Positions 54,882 through 62,637 of a DNA stretch of 64,000 nucleotides are shown piece by piece. Every line of letters begins with the position of its first letter. The stretch's first letter is position 1. A program made the position numbers and the translations under genes. The notes under the pieces are model-generated. The model ran no database searches, was not told where the DNA came from, and saw only the letters and a program-made list of their open reading frames with translations. Source of the DNA: Geitlerinema sp. BBD 1991-9 (GTDB lineage Bacteria; Cyanobacteriota; Cyanobacteriia; Cyanobacteriales; Geitlerinemataceae); assembly GCA_001657325.1 (NCBI GenBank), contig LWRO01000012.1:38112-102111 (forward strand). The letters are read 5' to 3'.

Positions 54882-55730
54882 TCACGCAGTCAACCAGCGG
54901 CGGAGACTTTCCACAAATTCACCGATTTGGCCGTGGAGGAACGGTTGACGTTCCCAGGCGGTGCAGAAGGCCAGCCAAGTGATGGAAGTGGAACAGCAGT
55001 GGTGCAACCAACGCACGACGAAAGCATCGACGAAACAGGGACGCAGAACGGCGACACCGTCACAGACGAGGGGTGCATCGCAGTCGGCGGGGACGTGCAG
55101 GGAACCGAGGCTGAGGTCGAAACGAGCTTGTGTTAGGGCAATTTCGAGGTGGTGGTGCAGCAGCGATTCGCCAACGCGCAACAGTTGGGAAACGGTCATC
55201 GGCGGACGGGAACCGTTCAGGTGCAAAATGTACGCTGAGAGGGTTTCTCGCAAGGCACGATCGAAATACGCGGTTCCCGTGGCGTAGTAGCCTCGAATCA
55301 TATCCAGCGAATCCGCGTCGGAAAGCGTTTCGTGCAGCAACAGGAGAACGCGACCGGTGGCTTGCAGGGTGGGGGTTCCTTGGAGGCGAGTTAGAAGATC
55401 GATCGAATCTTCTAAATGACGCTTCAGCAGCCATTCCGCGAGGTCGAGACGATCGACTGTCGAGGGAGATAAATGGCGATCGATCGTTTCAGACTTCGGA
55501 TACCAACGGCCGCAAATTGTCCCCGTTCGATCGAGTTGCAACAGCGGAATTTGATGGCGTTGGATTTCCCGTTGGCTGGTTCGGTTCAGACGAACCCCTT
55601 CAAAACAAACAATCTGTTTGACTTGGGAAATGGGATAACGGGACGTGGTTCGATGGCAATATTGAATCGCGAAACCAGATCGATCGACCGTCAGATGGGT
55701 TTTCGATCGCGTTAAATATAATGTCGTCAT
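54882..55730 (-). CDS. Cas1 homologue lacking catalytic residues
   Basis: The 282-residue protein has the Cas1 layout (MTTLYLTRSKTHLTVDRSGF, YPISQVKQIVCFEGV, MIRGYYATGTAYFDRAL, LSLGSLHVPADCDAPLVCDG). Aligned by eye with the two other Cas1 proteins of this island, the first metal ligand Glu is Tyr149 (GYYA against GYEG), His212 is kept, and the two glutamates of DLMEEFR are Ala227-Val228 (CDGVAVLR). It should therefore be inactive as an integrase. The frame is intact over the full domain. No cas2 is adjacent on its strand. A structural role or recent loss of function are both possible. Confidence 0.82.
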   Translation of the reverse strand: MTTLYLTRSKTHLTVDRSGFAIQYCHRTTSRYPISQVKQIVCFEGVRLNRTSQREIQRHQIPLLQLDRTGTICGRWYPKSETIDRHLSPSTVDRLDLAEWLLKRHLEDSIDLLTRLQGTPTLQATGRVLLLLHETLSDADSLDMIRGYYATGTAYFDRALRETLSAYILHLNGSRPPMTVSQLLRVGESLLHHHLEIALTQARFDLSLGSLHVPADCDAPLVCDGVAVLRPCFVDAFVVRWLHHCCSTSITWLAFCTAWERQPFLHGQIGEFVESLRRWLTA

Positions 55731-55948
55731 GGATGCTCGAAATTCACGATGTCATCCATTGTCAAACCGACGATTTTACTTCTGATTTGAGTTCGCGATA
55801 TGACTTTTTAAATATTATTAAAATTACGGAGTTGTGTCGGTTGGGTTGAGGCGACGAAAAAAATTTAAATCCGCCGTAACGCACCAACTTTAAAGTAAAA
55901 TTTAGCTTTTTCGTTGGGTTTTCCTCGATCGATCCAACCTACGAACTA
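55731..55948. other. Short gap with diverged palindromic repeat
   Basis: TTGGGTTGAGGCGACG and TTTTTCGTTGGGTTTTCC with GATCGATCCAACCTACG belong to the AGGTTGGGT...ACCCAAC type of repeat also seen near 51210. No gene is seen. Confidence 0.5.
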
Positions 55949-56239
55949 CTAAATTGATAAAGATTCTAAGTCGCGATAGCCATTGATAATCCGCACGACA
56001 TCTATTCCGTCCGATCGCGGGAAATAGAAAACGATATAGTTATCGACGACAAAGCCGCGTAAATCGGCTCGAATAGTCCCATAGCTTTTTCCCATATTCG
56101 GGAACTGAGCAAACTTCCGGCATTTTTCTCGAACTTTCTCAAAAAATCGAATGGCGAAATCCGTATTCGTTTCTGAGATCGATTCGCAAATTGCGTCTAA
56201 GTCTGCGATCGCTGCGTCTGAGAACGAGTAAGTTGCCAT
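55949..56239 (-). CDS. RelE/ParE-family toxin
   Basis: The 96-residue protein fits the ParE fold: FSDAAIADLDAICESIS at the N-terminus, a helix pair with FFEKVREKCRKFAQFPNMGK, and the C-terminal beta strands LRGFVVDNYIVFYFPRSDGIDVVRIINGYRDL. ParE toxins act on gyrase, RelE ones on the ribosome; I cannot say which. It lies 2 bp downstream of its antitoxin. Confidence 0.88.
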   Translation of the reverse strand: MATYSFSDAAIADLDAICESISETNTDFAIRFFEKVREKCRKFAQFPNMGKSYGTIRADLRGFVVDNYIVFYFPRSDGIDVVRIINGYRDLESLSI

Positions 56240-56241
56240 CG

Positions 56242-56490
56242 TTATTCGTTAGATTCTTGGTGCAGCCGATCGAATAAGCGATCGAATACTTGTTCGCCGT
56301 CCGTGACGTGACCTTTTGAAATTTGTTCTGCACCGATTTCGATTTGCTGGCGAAGTTCGGCTAAGCGTTGTTCTCGCTTGTCTAAGAGTTTTAATCCAGC
56401 TAAAATAACTTCGTCGGCGGATTGGTAACGTCCACTTTTTAGCTGTTCGACGATTCGCTTTTCGGTTTCTGGGGTGAGAGATAAACTCAT
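56242..56490 (-). CDS. ParD-like antitoxin
   Basis: The 82-residue protein, from the ATG at 56490 (MSLSLTPETEKRIVEQLKSG), resembles CC2985/ParD antitoxins with an N-terminal ribbon-helix-helix (RYQSADEVILAGLKLLDKRE) and an acidic, toxin-binding C-terminus. It precedes the toxin by 2 bp in the usual antitoxin-toxin order. Such modules often help keep defence islands. Confidence 0.87.
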   Translation of the reverse strand: MSLSLTPETEKRIVEQLKSGRYQSADEVILAGLKLLDKREQRLAELRQQIEIGAEQISKGHVTDGEQVFDRLFDRLHQESNE

Positions 56491-56566
56491 TAGGCGCACT
56501 TCAGGTTTTACAGGTTGGTTCAATTATATCAAGTTCGTTTGAATTTGGCTTTAGTGGAATTTTGCC

Positions 56567-56806
56567 ATATTCCCGGCATCTTCCAGATGCTGGGGATCTA
56601 ACTCTAATTCTAAACATTGTTGGTGCGTTACGCGGGAATTTCATTGACTTGATTTTCGCTAAATTTTCTTGCCCGCTAACACAGCCTACGCGACTTCGGC
56701 ACCTCCCCGTGGGTTCGGGGAGGATGGGTGGGGTTCCGATCGCCAAAGTGAGATACACCCCTCGGTTTCCGCTAGATCCCCGGCATCTCCAAGATGCCGG
56801 GGATCT
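56567..56806. repeat. Repeat cluster upstream of RT-cas1
   Basis: Four elements lie side by side: a diverged CCGGCATCTTCCAGATGCTGG palindrome (56572-56594), family A copy 4 (56621-56690, GGTGCGTTACGCGGG to GCCCGCTAACACAGCC), family B (56694-56750, CTTCGGCACCTCCCC, then GGGTGGGGTTCCGATCGCC), and a perfect 15-bp palindrome AGATCCCCGGCATCT at 56774-56806. Families A and B recur, with B inverted, just after the RT-cas1 gene. Confidence 0.8.
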
Positions 56807-56879
56807 CTCACTCCCAACCACTCAAACCAGAACTCAAATCGCCCTTTGCCACACTCAAAACGTCGAATTCAGAGTGTGG

Positions 56880-58871
56880 ATGGACATCAATCAATACCAA
56901 CTCCGCGCCGCTTGGCAACAAGTGAAACGAGGAAGCCGCATGGCAGGAGTCGATGGCATAACCGTCGATTGGTTCGCCAGTATCTATCGCGACAAACTCC
57001 AACAACTCCACCAACAACTTCGCAACGACTCCTACTTCCCCCTTCCCGCCAAAGGCTTTTTCCTTCGCAAAAACAACGGCGGTAAACGACTCGTGGGCAT
57101 TTCCACCGTCCGCGACAGAATCGTTCAACGGTGGCTTCTCGGAGAACTCTACCTTCCCCTCGAAGACTGCTTTCTCGATTGCAGTTACGCCTATCGTCCC
57201 GGTCGCGGAATTCAACAGAGTGCGTGGCACTACTTTGAACTCTATCAAACTCAACCCACCTGGACTGTCAAAGCCGATATCGCCCAGTTTTTCGACCATC
57301 TCTGTCATGGAATTCTGCGGACGGCTCTTGACAACCTAGACGGCGACTGCGCTGAAGCCGTGATGCAGCAAGTGGAAGCGGGAATTTCGATCGAGGGAAT
57401 TCTCACTCGTCCGACGCAAGGTGTGGTTCAAGGAAACATCCTTTCGGGAGCCTTAGCCAATCTGTATTTGACGGAGTTCGATCGCCGCTGTATCGAATCT
57501 GGCTATCGTCTCGTGCGCTACGGCGACGACCTGGTTCTCGCCTGCGACAGCCTCCCCGAAGCCGATCGCGTGTTGAGCGACATCGAAACCTGGCTCAAAC
57601 AGCTTTATCTGGCGTTACAACCCGAAAAAACGCACATTTTCGCCCCAGACGAGCCGTTTACTTTTCTCAGCTACCGCTTCGAGGACGGAACCCTGACAGA
57701 ACCGCCGCCGCCGCAACTCAAACACGGATTGGCGCGTCCCTACGGCGCAACCCCAAAACGCCGTCCGGCTCGTCCCCCCTCTCGCCCACCTCGCGCCTGT
57801 TCCCTGAAACCGCCTGTTCCGCAGCGTTCCACCGCACCCCCCGCCCACTATTTCGCCGAACCGATGACAACGCTTTACGTGACCGACCAAGGGGCTTATC
57901 TCAAAGTCAAACACTATCAATTTCAGGTGTTTTTCCAAAACCAACTCCAGATGCAGGTTCCCGTGAACCGCGTCACCCACATCGTTCTGTTTGGATGTTG
58001 CAACCTGTCTCACGGCGCGGTGCGGTTGGCGCTCACGCGGGGGATTTCCGTCACCTATTTGTCCAACCAGGGACGCTATTTCGGACGGCTCAACCGTCAG
58101 GGAACTGCCAAAGTGGAGTATTTGGCGCGTCAGGTGGAACGCGCGGCCGATGGGGATTTCGTTCGCACCCAAGCCGAGGCGATCGTTCGCGCCAAACTGC
58201 ATAACAGTCGCGTGTTGCTGTTGCGGCTCAACCGACGGCGACGCACTTTAGAGGCAATGAAGGCCATCGAACAATTAGAGAAACTGCTGGACAATCTCCC
58301 CCTTGCCGATTCGATCGAAGCTTTGTTGGGCTACGAGGGTAAGGGGGCATCGGTGTATTTTCGCGGGTTCGGTTCTCTGTTGAAAGAACAGTTCCAGTTT
58401 GAAAAACGCAACAAGCGCCCGCCGAAAGACCCGGCGAACAGTTTGATGAGTTTGGGTTACACGCTCCTGAGTTACAACGTTTACGCCTTTGTCGAAGCGA
58501 TTGGGTTGCATCCCCATTTTGGCAATCTCCACGTGACGTTAGACCATCGCCCCGGTTTGGTGTGCGATTTGATGGAGGAATTTCGCTCTCCCCTGGTGGA
58601 CTCGTTCGTGGCGTTTTTGGTGAATTCGTCGGTTCTCCAGTTAGACGATTTTACGCCACCGGACGATCGTGGCGGTGTGTACTTGCACCCGGACGCACGG
58701 CGCAAGTTCGTCAAGCACTGGGAAGACAAGTTGCAAACAGAAATGACGCATTTGACGACGGGGTATCGCGTCACCTATCGACGCTGCATCGAACTTCAGG
58801 TTCGGGAGTATTTGGCGTGTTTGTTGGGGGACGTGGAGGCGTATCGCCCCATGTTACGCCCCCTCACCTAG
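56880..58871 (+). CDS. Reverse transcriptase-Cas1 fusion
   Basis: The 663-residue protein joins a group II intron-like reverse transcriptase (residues 1-275) to Cas1 (residues 329-663). The RT part has KADIAQFFDH with Asp133, TQGVVQGNILSGALANLYL, and the catalytic YGDD at 214-217. A proline/arginine-rich linker (about 275-328) precedes MTTLYVTDQGAYLKV. The Cas1 metal triad is intact: Glu486 (LLGYEGKGA), His551 (GNLHVTLD) and Glu566/567 (DLMEEFR). RT-Cas1 proteins of type III systems are known to acquire spacers from RNA. No Cas6 domain is fused. I start at the ATG at 56880 because the longer frame runs through repeats. cas2 follows after a repeat cluster. Confidence 0.96.
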   Translation: MDINQYQLRAAWQQVKRGSRMAGVDGITVDWFASIYRDKLQQLHQQLRNDSYFPLPAKGFFLRKNNGGKRLVGISTVRDRIVQRWLLGELYLPLEDCFLDCSYAYRPGRGIQQSAWHYFELYQTQPTWTVKADIAQFFDHLCHGILRTALDNLDGDCAEAVMQQVEAGISIEGILTRPTQGVVQGNILSGALANLYLTEFDRRCIESGYRLVRYGDDLVLACDSLPEADRVLSDIETWLKQLYLALQPEKTHIFAPDEPFTFLSYRFEDGTLTEPPPPQLKHGLARPYGATPKRRPARPPSRPPRACSLKPPVPQRSTAPPAHYFAEPMTTLYVTDQGAYLKVKHYQFQVFFQNQLQMQVPVNRVTHIVLFGCCNLSHGAVRLALTRGISVTYLSNQGRYFGRLNRQGTAKVEYLARQVERAADGDFVRTQAEAIVRAKLHNSRVLLLRLNRRRRTLEAMKAIEQLEKLLDNLPLADSIEALLGYEGKGASVYFRGFGSLLKEQFQFEKRNKRPPKDPANSLMSLGYTLLSYNVYAFVEAIGLHPHFGNLHVTLDHRPGLVCDLMEEFRSPLVDSFVAFLVNSSVLQLDDFTPPDDRGGVYLHPDARRKFVKHWEDKLQTEMTHLTTGYRVTYRRCIELQVREYLACLLGDVEAYRPMLRPLT

Positions 58872-59097
58872 AACTGCTCGCTGTAAAAGGTGTGTTACGC
58901 GGAAATCTCACGAACGGGATTTCAAACCCATTTTTCGTCCGCGTAACACACCCTACCATCACTCGCTTTTGCAATCGGAACCCCACCCCTCCTCCCCTGG
59001 CTAAGGGGAGGTGCCGAAGGCGGAGGAGTCGTTCTACGAAAGTGAGATGCCCCCCTCACCTAGAACTGCTCACTGCTCACTGTTCACTGCTCACTGT
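58859..59097. repeat. Repeat cluster inserted between RT-cas1 and cas2
   Basis: Family A copy 5 (58889-58956), family B (58976-59030, inverted relative to 56694) and an STRR (59066-59097) fill the gap. The 21 bp CCCCCTCACCTAG AACTGCTC spanning the RT-cas1 stop (58859-58879) recur at 59051-59071 just before cas2. The repeats in between thus look like an insertion that duplicated the gene end. Confidence 0.8.
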
Positions 59098-59099
59098 AA

Positions 59100-59384
59100 A
59101 TGGAACGGCTTTATTTGATTTGTTACGACGTGACGGCGGATTCTCGGCGAAATCGAGTCGCGAAGCTGCTGTTGCAGTACGGGTTACGGGTTCAGAAGTC
59201 GGTGTTTGAGTGCGTGTTGACTCAGAAACAACGGAAGCGATTGTTGGAACGCCTGAACCGCACGATTTTACTGCACGAAGACCAAGTTCGGCTGTATCCG
59301 CTGTCTGGACGCTCTCGGGAGAAGGCGATCGTGTTGGGAATTCAGCCGGAGTGGTCGATCGACGATGACGTTTTTATTGTTTGA
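59100..59384 (+). CDS. cas2: CRISPR adaptation protein Cas2 (RT-Cas1 module)
   Basis: The 94-residue protein starts MERLYLICYDVTADSRRNRV, with the YDV aspartate, and shows LRVQKSVFECVLT and VRLYPLSG. It is the partner of the RT-Cas1 fusion. The two Cas2 proteins of the island differ clearly in sequence, so they are separate adaptation modules rather than a recent duplication. Confidence 0.96.
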   Translation: MERLYLICYDVTADSRRNRVAKLLLQYGLRVQKSVFECVLTQKQRKRLLERLNRTILLHEDQVRLYPLSGRSREKAIVLGIQPEWSIDDDVFIV

Positions 59385-59399
59385 TGGGGAGGCGGATTC

Positions 59400-59717
59400 G
59401 TGAAACAACCGAGATCGATCGGTGCGAGGGAGCGCCTGTTGATTCGCGCTTACTGTCACTGCTGCTGGCGCATGAGTCCCCAGACATTTTATATGAAGTG
59501 GGCGGTGACGCAGGAGCAGATGAGCGAAATTTGCGATCGATCGCTTTCGACGGTTCGGCGTTGGTTCAAACAAGGAAAATATTATCGCTCTCCGACGGAA
59601 AACGATTTGCGACGTTTGGCGTTGATGGATTTTTTGTTGGAGGAATTTGAGACGTTACCGCCGCCGTTGCGCGATCGAATTTGCCCGGAACTGTCGGATT
59701 TGTCGAGGTCAGAGTGA
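59400..59717 (+). CDS. Small helix-turn-helix protein beside RT-Cas1/Cas2
   Basis: The 105-residue product starts at a GTG behind a GGGGAGG ribosome-binding site, 15 bp after cas2. A helix-turn-helix is apparent near residues 36-62 (VTQEQMSEICDRSLSTVRRW), followed by a helical tail (LALMDFLLEEFETLPPPL). It may regulate the adaptation operon or array 2, whose leader begins directly downstream. I do not know a named family. Confidence 0.75.
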   Translation: MKQPRSIGARERLLIRAYCHCCWRMSPQTFYMKWAVTQEQMSEICDRSLSTVRRWFKQGKYYRSPTENDLRRLALMDFLLEEFETLPPPLRDRICPELSDLSRSE

Positions 59718-60118
59718 CCTGTTTTGTATTGAAGTCTCTTTTTATGCTGGTTTCAAGACTTGCAACTTTGTGAGTCGTCGCTTCTTCGGAAGTGGAATGA
59801 ATGGAAACTAACCATCAATGAGGTCTATCTGATACCGATTTGTTGTCCCCGGTTTGTTTGACAACTGGGGACATTTTTTTGTGTTTGATAACTTGGGCTA
59901 ATATTTTTTTTGAAACAGATAAGCATCCGCAGGGGTCAGGCGATGGCTGAAACCCTGATTCTGTCGTTGAGTGCCACAAATTCCTTGCGCCAACTGGGTT
60001 TGAGGTCGATCGATCGGCTCGTTATTGCATCTAATTCTCAATTGTGGGAGCTAAATCTTGACCCCCTCGGATCGATGGGGTTAGAATGTATGCCTAGAGC
60101 GGGTTTCAAATACCTGCC
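59718..60118 (+). promoter_or_regulatory. Leader region of array 2 with a solitary repeat
   Basis: The 401 bp upstream of the first repeat contain no convincing gene; a 70-codon frame at 59910-60122 runs into the first repeat and is probably chance. At 59773-59808 there is one lone repeat, whose last 20 nt (GAAGTGGAATGAATGGAAAC) match the array-1 repeat (T at the fifth position, where array 2 has C). A T-rich AATATTTTTTTTGAAAC stretch lies at about 59899. Confidence 0.7.
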
Positions 60119-61844
60119 CTGACAGCTTCTTTTGAAGCGGAATGAATGGAAACGCTGTTCGATGGATGCGGAGGTGGGGTCGGCGATTCCTGACAGCTTC
60201 TTTTGAAGCGGAATGAATGGAAACCAACTTCCACACCCACTCCAGACGTAGTCGACGTCGACGACTGACAGCTTCTTTTGAAGCGGAATGAATGGAAACT
60301 ACAATAATACCTAAGAGTAGGCTGCTGAGAAGGCTAATTCTGACAGCTTCTTTTGAAGCGGAATGAATGGAAACGGGGTGGTTTCCCGGACGGGGGTTGC
60401 AGAGACAACTGACAGCTTCTTTTGAAGCGGAATGAATGGAAACCTCTTCCTCCTCGCCTTCGGCCCGGCTCGAAATCTCCGTCCTGACAGCTTCTTTTGA
60501 AGCGGAATGAATGGAAACCGTTGTTCTCGCTCAGCTTGTTGTTTCCAACAAAGAACACTGACAGCTTCTTTTGAAGCGGAATGAATGGAAACAAGACGAC
60601 CCCGATTATTAAAATTCCTCCAGCGTATGAAGCTGACAGCTTCTTTTGAAGCGGAATGAATGGAAACAATCTAGACTAGTTTTTTTAAAAAAACTAGCCC
60701 AATCAAAACACTGACAGCTTCTTTTGAAGCGGAATGAATGGAAACATTGCTCGTGCAGGAGTGGTGGAAGAATTGACCAAACCCTGACAGCTTCTTTTGA
60801 AGCGGAATGAATGGAAACTCCATCATTGGAAACTTCATCAACGCCTTTCGGCTGACAGCTTCTTTTGAAGCGGAATGAATGGAAACCACCACGCCCAAGT
60901 ACACCTTGGGTGTAATCCAAGACTGACAGCTTCTTTTGAAGCGGAATGAATGGAAACATTCTACCACATCTTCTTTGGAACGAAGGATATTAAAATCTGA
61001 CAGCTTCTTTTGAAGCGGAATGAATGGAAACATTTCCATCGTCGCTGTCATCTTTGAAAGCGTTGCCATATCTGACAGCTTCTTTTGAAGCGGAATGAAT
61101 GGAAACATTTCGAACTATCGCTACGACGAGAGCCTACCTCTTTCTGACAGCTTCTTTTGAAGCGGAATGAATGGAAACTACTCGCCTAAGTTTGTAGCCT
61201 CCCCTGTCTCATCATCGACTGACAGCTTCTTTTGAAGCGGAATGAATGGAAACATATAGATCTAGGGGGTTTGCGTTTCCCTCAAACCTTAAGACTGACA
61301 GCTTCTTTTGAAGCGGAATGAATGGAAACAGTTCTTTGCAAGAACTCGCCACAATATTGGCAGTAGGTCTGACAGCTTCTTTTGAAGCGGAATGAATGGA
61401 AACTCGTACCGGTAAGCCCGGCCGTACCGGCGAGCCTTTGCCCTGACAGCTTCTTTTGAAGCGGAATGAATGGAAACCGTGTAGTCTTTAGCGAGAACCT
61501 CAGCGGACTCTTTAGCGCTGACAGCTTCTTTTGAAGCGGAATGAATGGAAACCCCTCAATTAAGTGAGGGAGTCGGGACTAACTAATACTGACAGCTTCT
61601 TTTGAAGCGGAATGAATGGAAACCAGATTGTATACTCCCCGTCCTTCTTCATGGACTGGGACTGACAGCTTCTTTTGAAGCGGAATGAATGGAAACAATA
61701 TTGAATACTTCTTCTAGGGAATTGAAATTCCCGAACGCTGACAGCTTCTTTTGAAGCGGAATGAATGGAAACCTTCCACCGCTACTGCCAAGGGGCTAGT
61801 GATAGCGAACTGACAGCTTCTTTTGAAGCGGAATGAATGGAAAC
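60119..61844 (+). CRISPR. CRISPR array 2: 24 repeats, 23 spacers
   Basis: The 35-bp repeat starts CTGACAGCTTC and ends GGAATGAATGGAAAC; 24 copies run from 60119 to 61810, with spacers of 33-43 bp. I saw no variants. The plus-strand sense ends in GGAAAC, as expected for type III crRNA handles, with the leader at the left beside the RT-Cas1 operon. The repeat has an internal hairpin, GCTTCTTTTGAAGC. It shares its last 15 nt with array 1 but differs before that. Seven of the 23 spacers contain perfect or near-perfect stems of 6-11 bp. Confidence 0.98.
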
Positions 61845-61870
61845 GCGCCATTTGGTAAACCAAATGGCGC
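61845..61870 (+). terminator. Perfect hairpin ending array 2
   Basis: GCGCCATTTGG, TAAA, CCAAATGGCGC: a perfect 11-bp stem with a 4-nt loop directly after the last repeat. It is probably the terminator of the pre-crRNA, though no long T run follows. It occupies the place of a 24th spacer. Confidence 0.75.
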
Positions 61871-62091
61871 GTTTCCAAAATTAATTTTCAAAAAATAAAA
61901 TTTTTCTTGTAATTTTGGTATAATTAAATCATCTCAATCAAGTCAAATTAATCTACAAAATTATCATAAAAATTAAGATTATTCATGGAAGAGAAGTATA
62001 AAAAATATTTTAAAATTTTGTTAAAATCAAAAAAATAATATTTCTGATTTCATTGATTTAAAAAGCAAGAAATGTTAAAAGGTGACAGAAA
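61871..62091 (+). promoter_or_regulatory. Very AT-rich region upstream of the antitoxin-like gene
   Basis: About 220 bp with over 80 percent A+T, unlike the rest of the window, including TTGGTATAATTAAATC at about 61914 (a good -10 box). It likely holds the promoter of the gene at 62092. Confidence 0.5.
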
Positions 62092-62550
62092 ATGGGAACT
62101 TTAACAATCCGTTTACCCGATGACAAACACTTGAGACTGAAAGAATTGGCAAAGGCACGGGGAACGAGCGTAAACAAGCTAATCGAAGAACTTTCGACGG
62201 TTGCCCTAGCAGAATTCGACGTTCAGACGCGCTTTCAAACCTGGGCAGCCACGGGAAACGTTAAACGGGGTTTAGAACTGCTAGACAAGCTCGATCGATC
62301 CCATCACACCCAAGACAGAAACGAAACCGAACTAACGTTCGGGCTTGCTGAAAAAGGATTAAAGTTTAAAGTGAGGGGAGGGAACAGGGAACAGGGAACA
62401 GGGAACAGGGAACAGGGAACAGGGAACAGGGAACGGGGAACAGGGGATCGGAGGGTGGGGAATGCGAGCATCTCGATCGCGATTTTCTCCCGAATTTTTG
62501 CCCCATCCGGGCCGAAAACTGGGGACTTTTTTTCGGGTCAATTCCCTTAA
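62092..62550 (+). CDS. RHH/HicB-type antitoxin-like protein with repeat-derived tail
   Basis: Residues 1-70 (MGTLTIRLPDDKHLRLKEL, GTSVNKLIEELSTVALAEFD) form a ribbon-helix-helix domain of the kind in solitary antitoxin-like proteins of cyanobacteria. From about residue 95 the frame reads through a GGGAACA-type tandem repeat, giving GNREQGTGNREQGTG-like residues, and stops 75 bp later. The ancestral stop was probably lost when the repeat arose. No toxin gene is adjacent. A GGTGA precedes the ATG. Confidence 0.7.
   Translation: MGTLTIRLPDDKHLRLKELAKARGTSVNKLIEELSTVALAEFDVQTRFQTWAATGNVKRGLELLDKLDRSHHTQDRNETELTFGLAEKGLKFKVRGGNREQGTGNREQGTGNRERGTGDRRVGNASISIAIFSRIFAPSGPKTGDFFSGQFP
62381..62446. 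repeat. Heptameric tandem repeat inside the antitoxin-like gene
   Basis: GGGAACA units repeated about eight times, read in frame by the gene at 62092. Confidence 0.9.
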
Positions 62551-62637
62551 AATCCTTTTGTCATAAGGGTTTTAGCTTTATTCGGCAGACCTTAGTTCGT
62601 CAAAACCGTTTCACCCCCCATTAATTCCACCCCTGTC

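Noticed and set aside
55060..55621. Overlapping frames on both strands within the degenerate cas1 homologue
   Set aside because: Only the 282-codon minus-strand frame has a recognisable fold pattern; the others are shadows.
59910..60122. 70-codon frame in the array-2 leader
   Set aside because: It ends in the first CRISPR repeat and has no features; more likely leader DNA.
60334..61108. Minus-strand frames in array 2 reading FHSFRFKRSCQ
   Set aside because: These are translations of the array-2 repeat.
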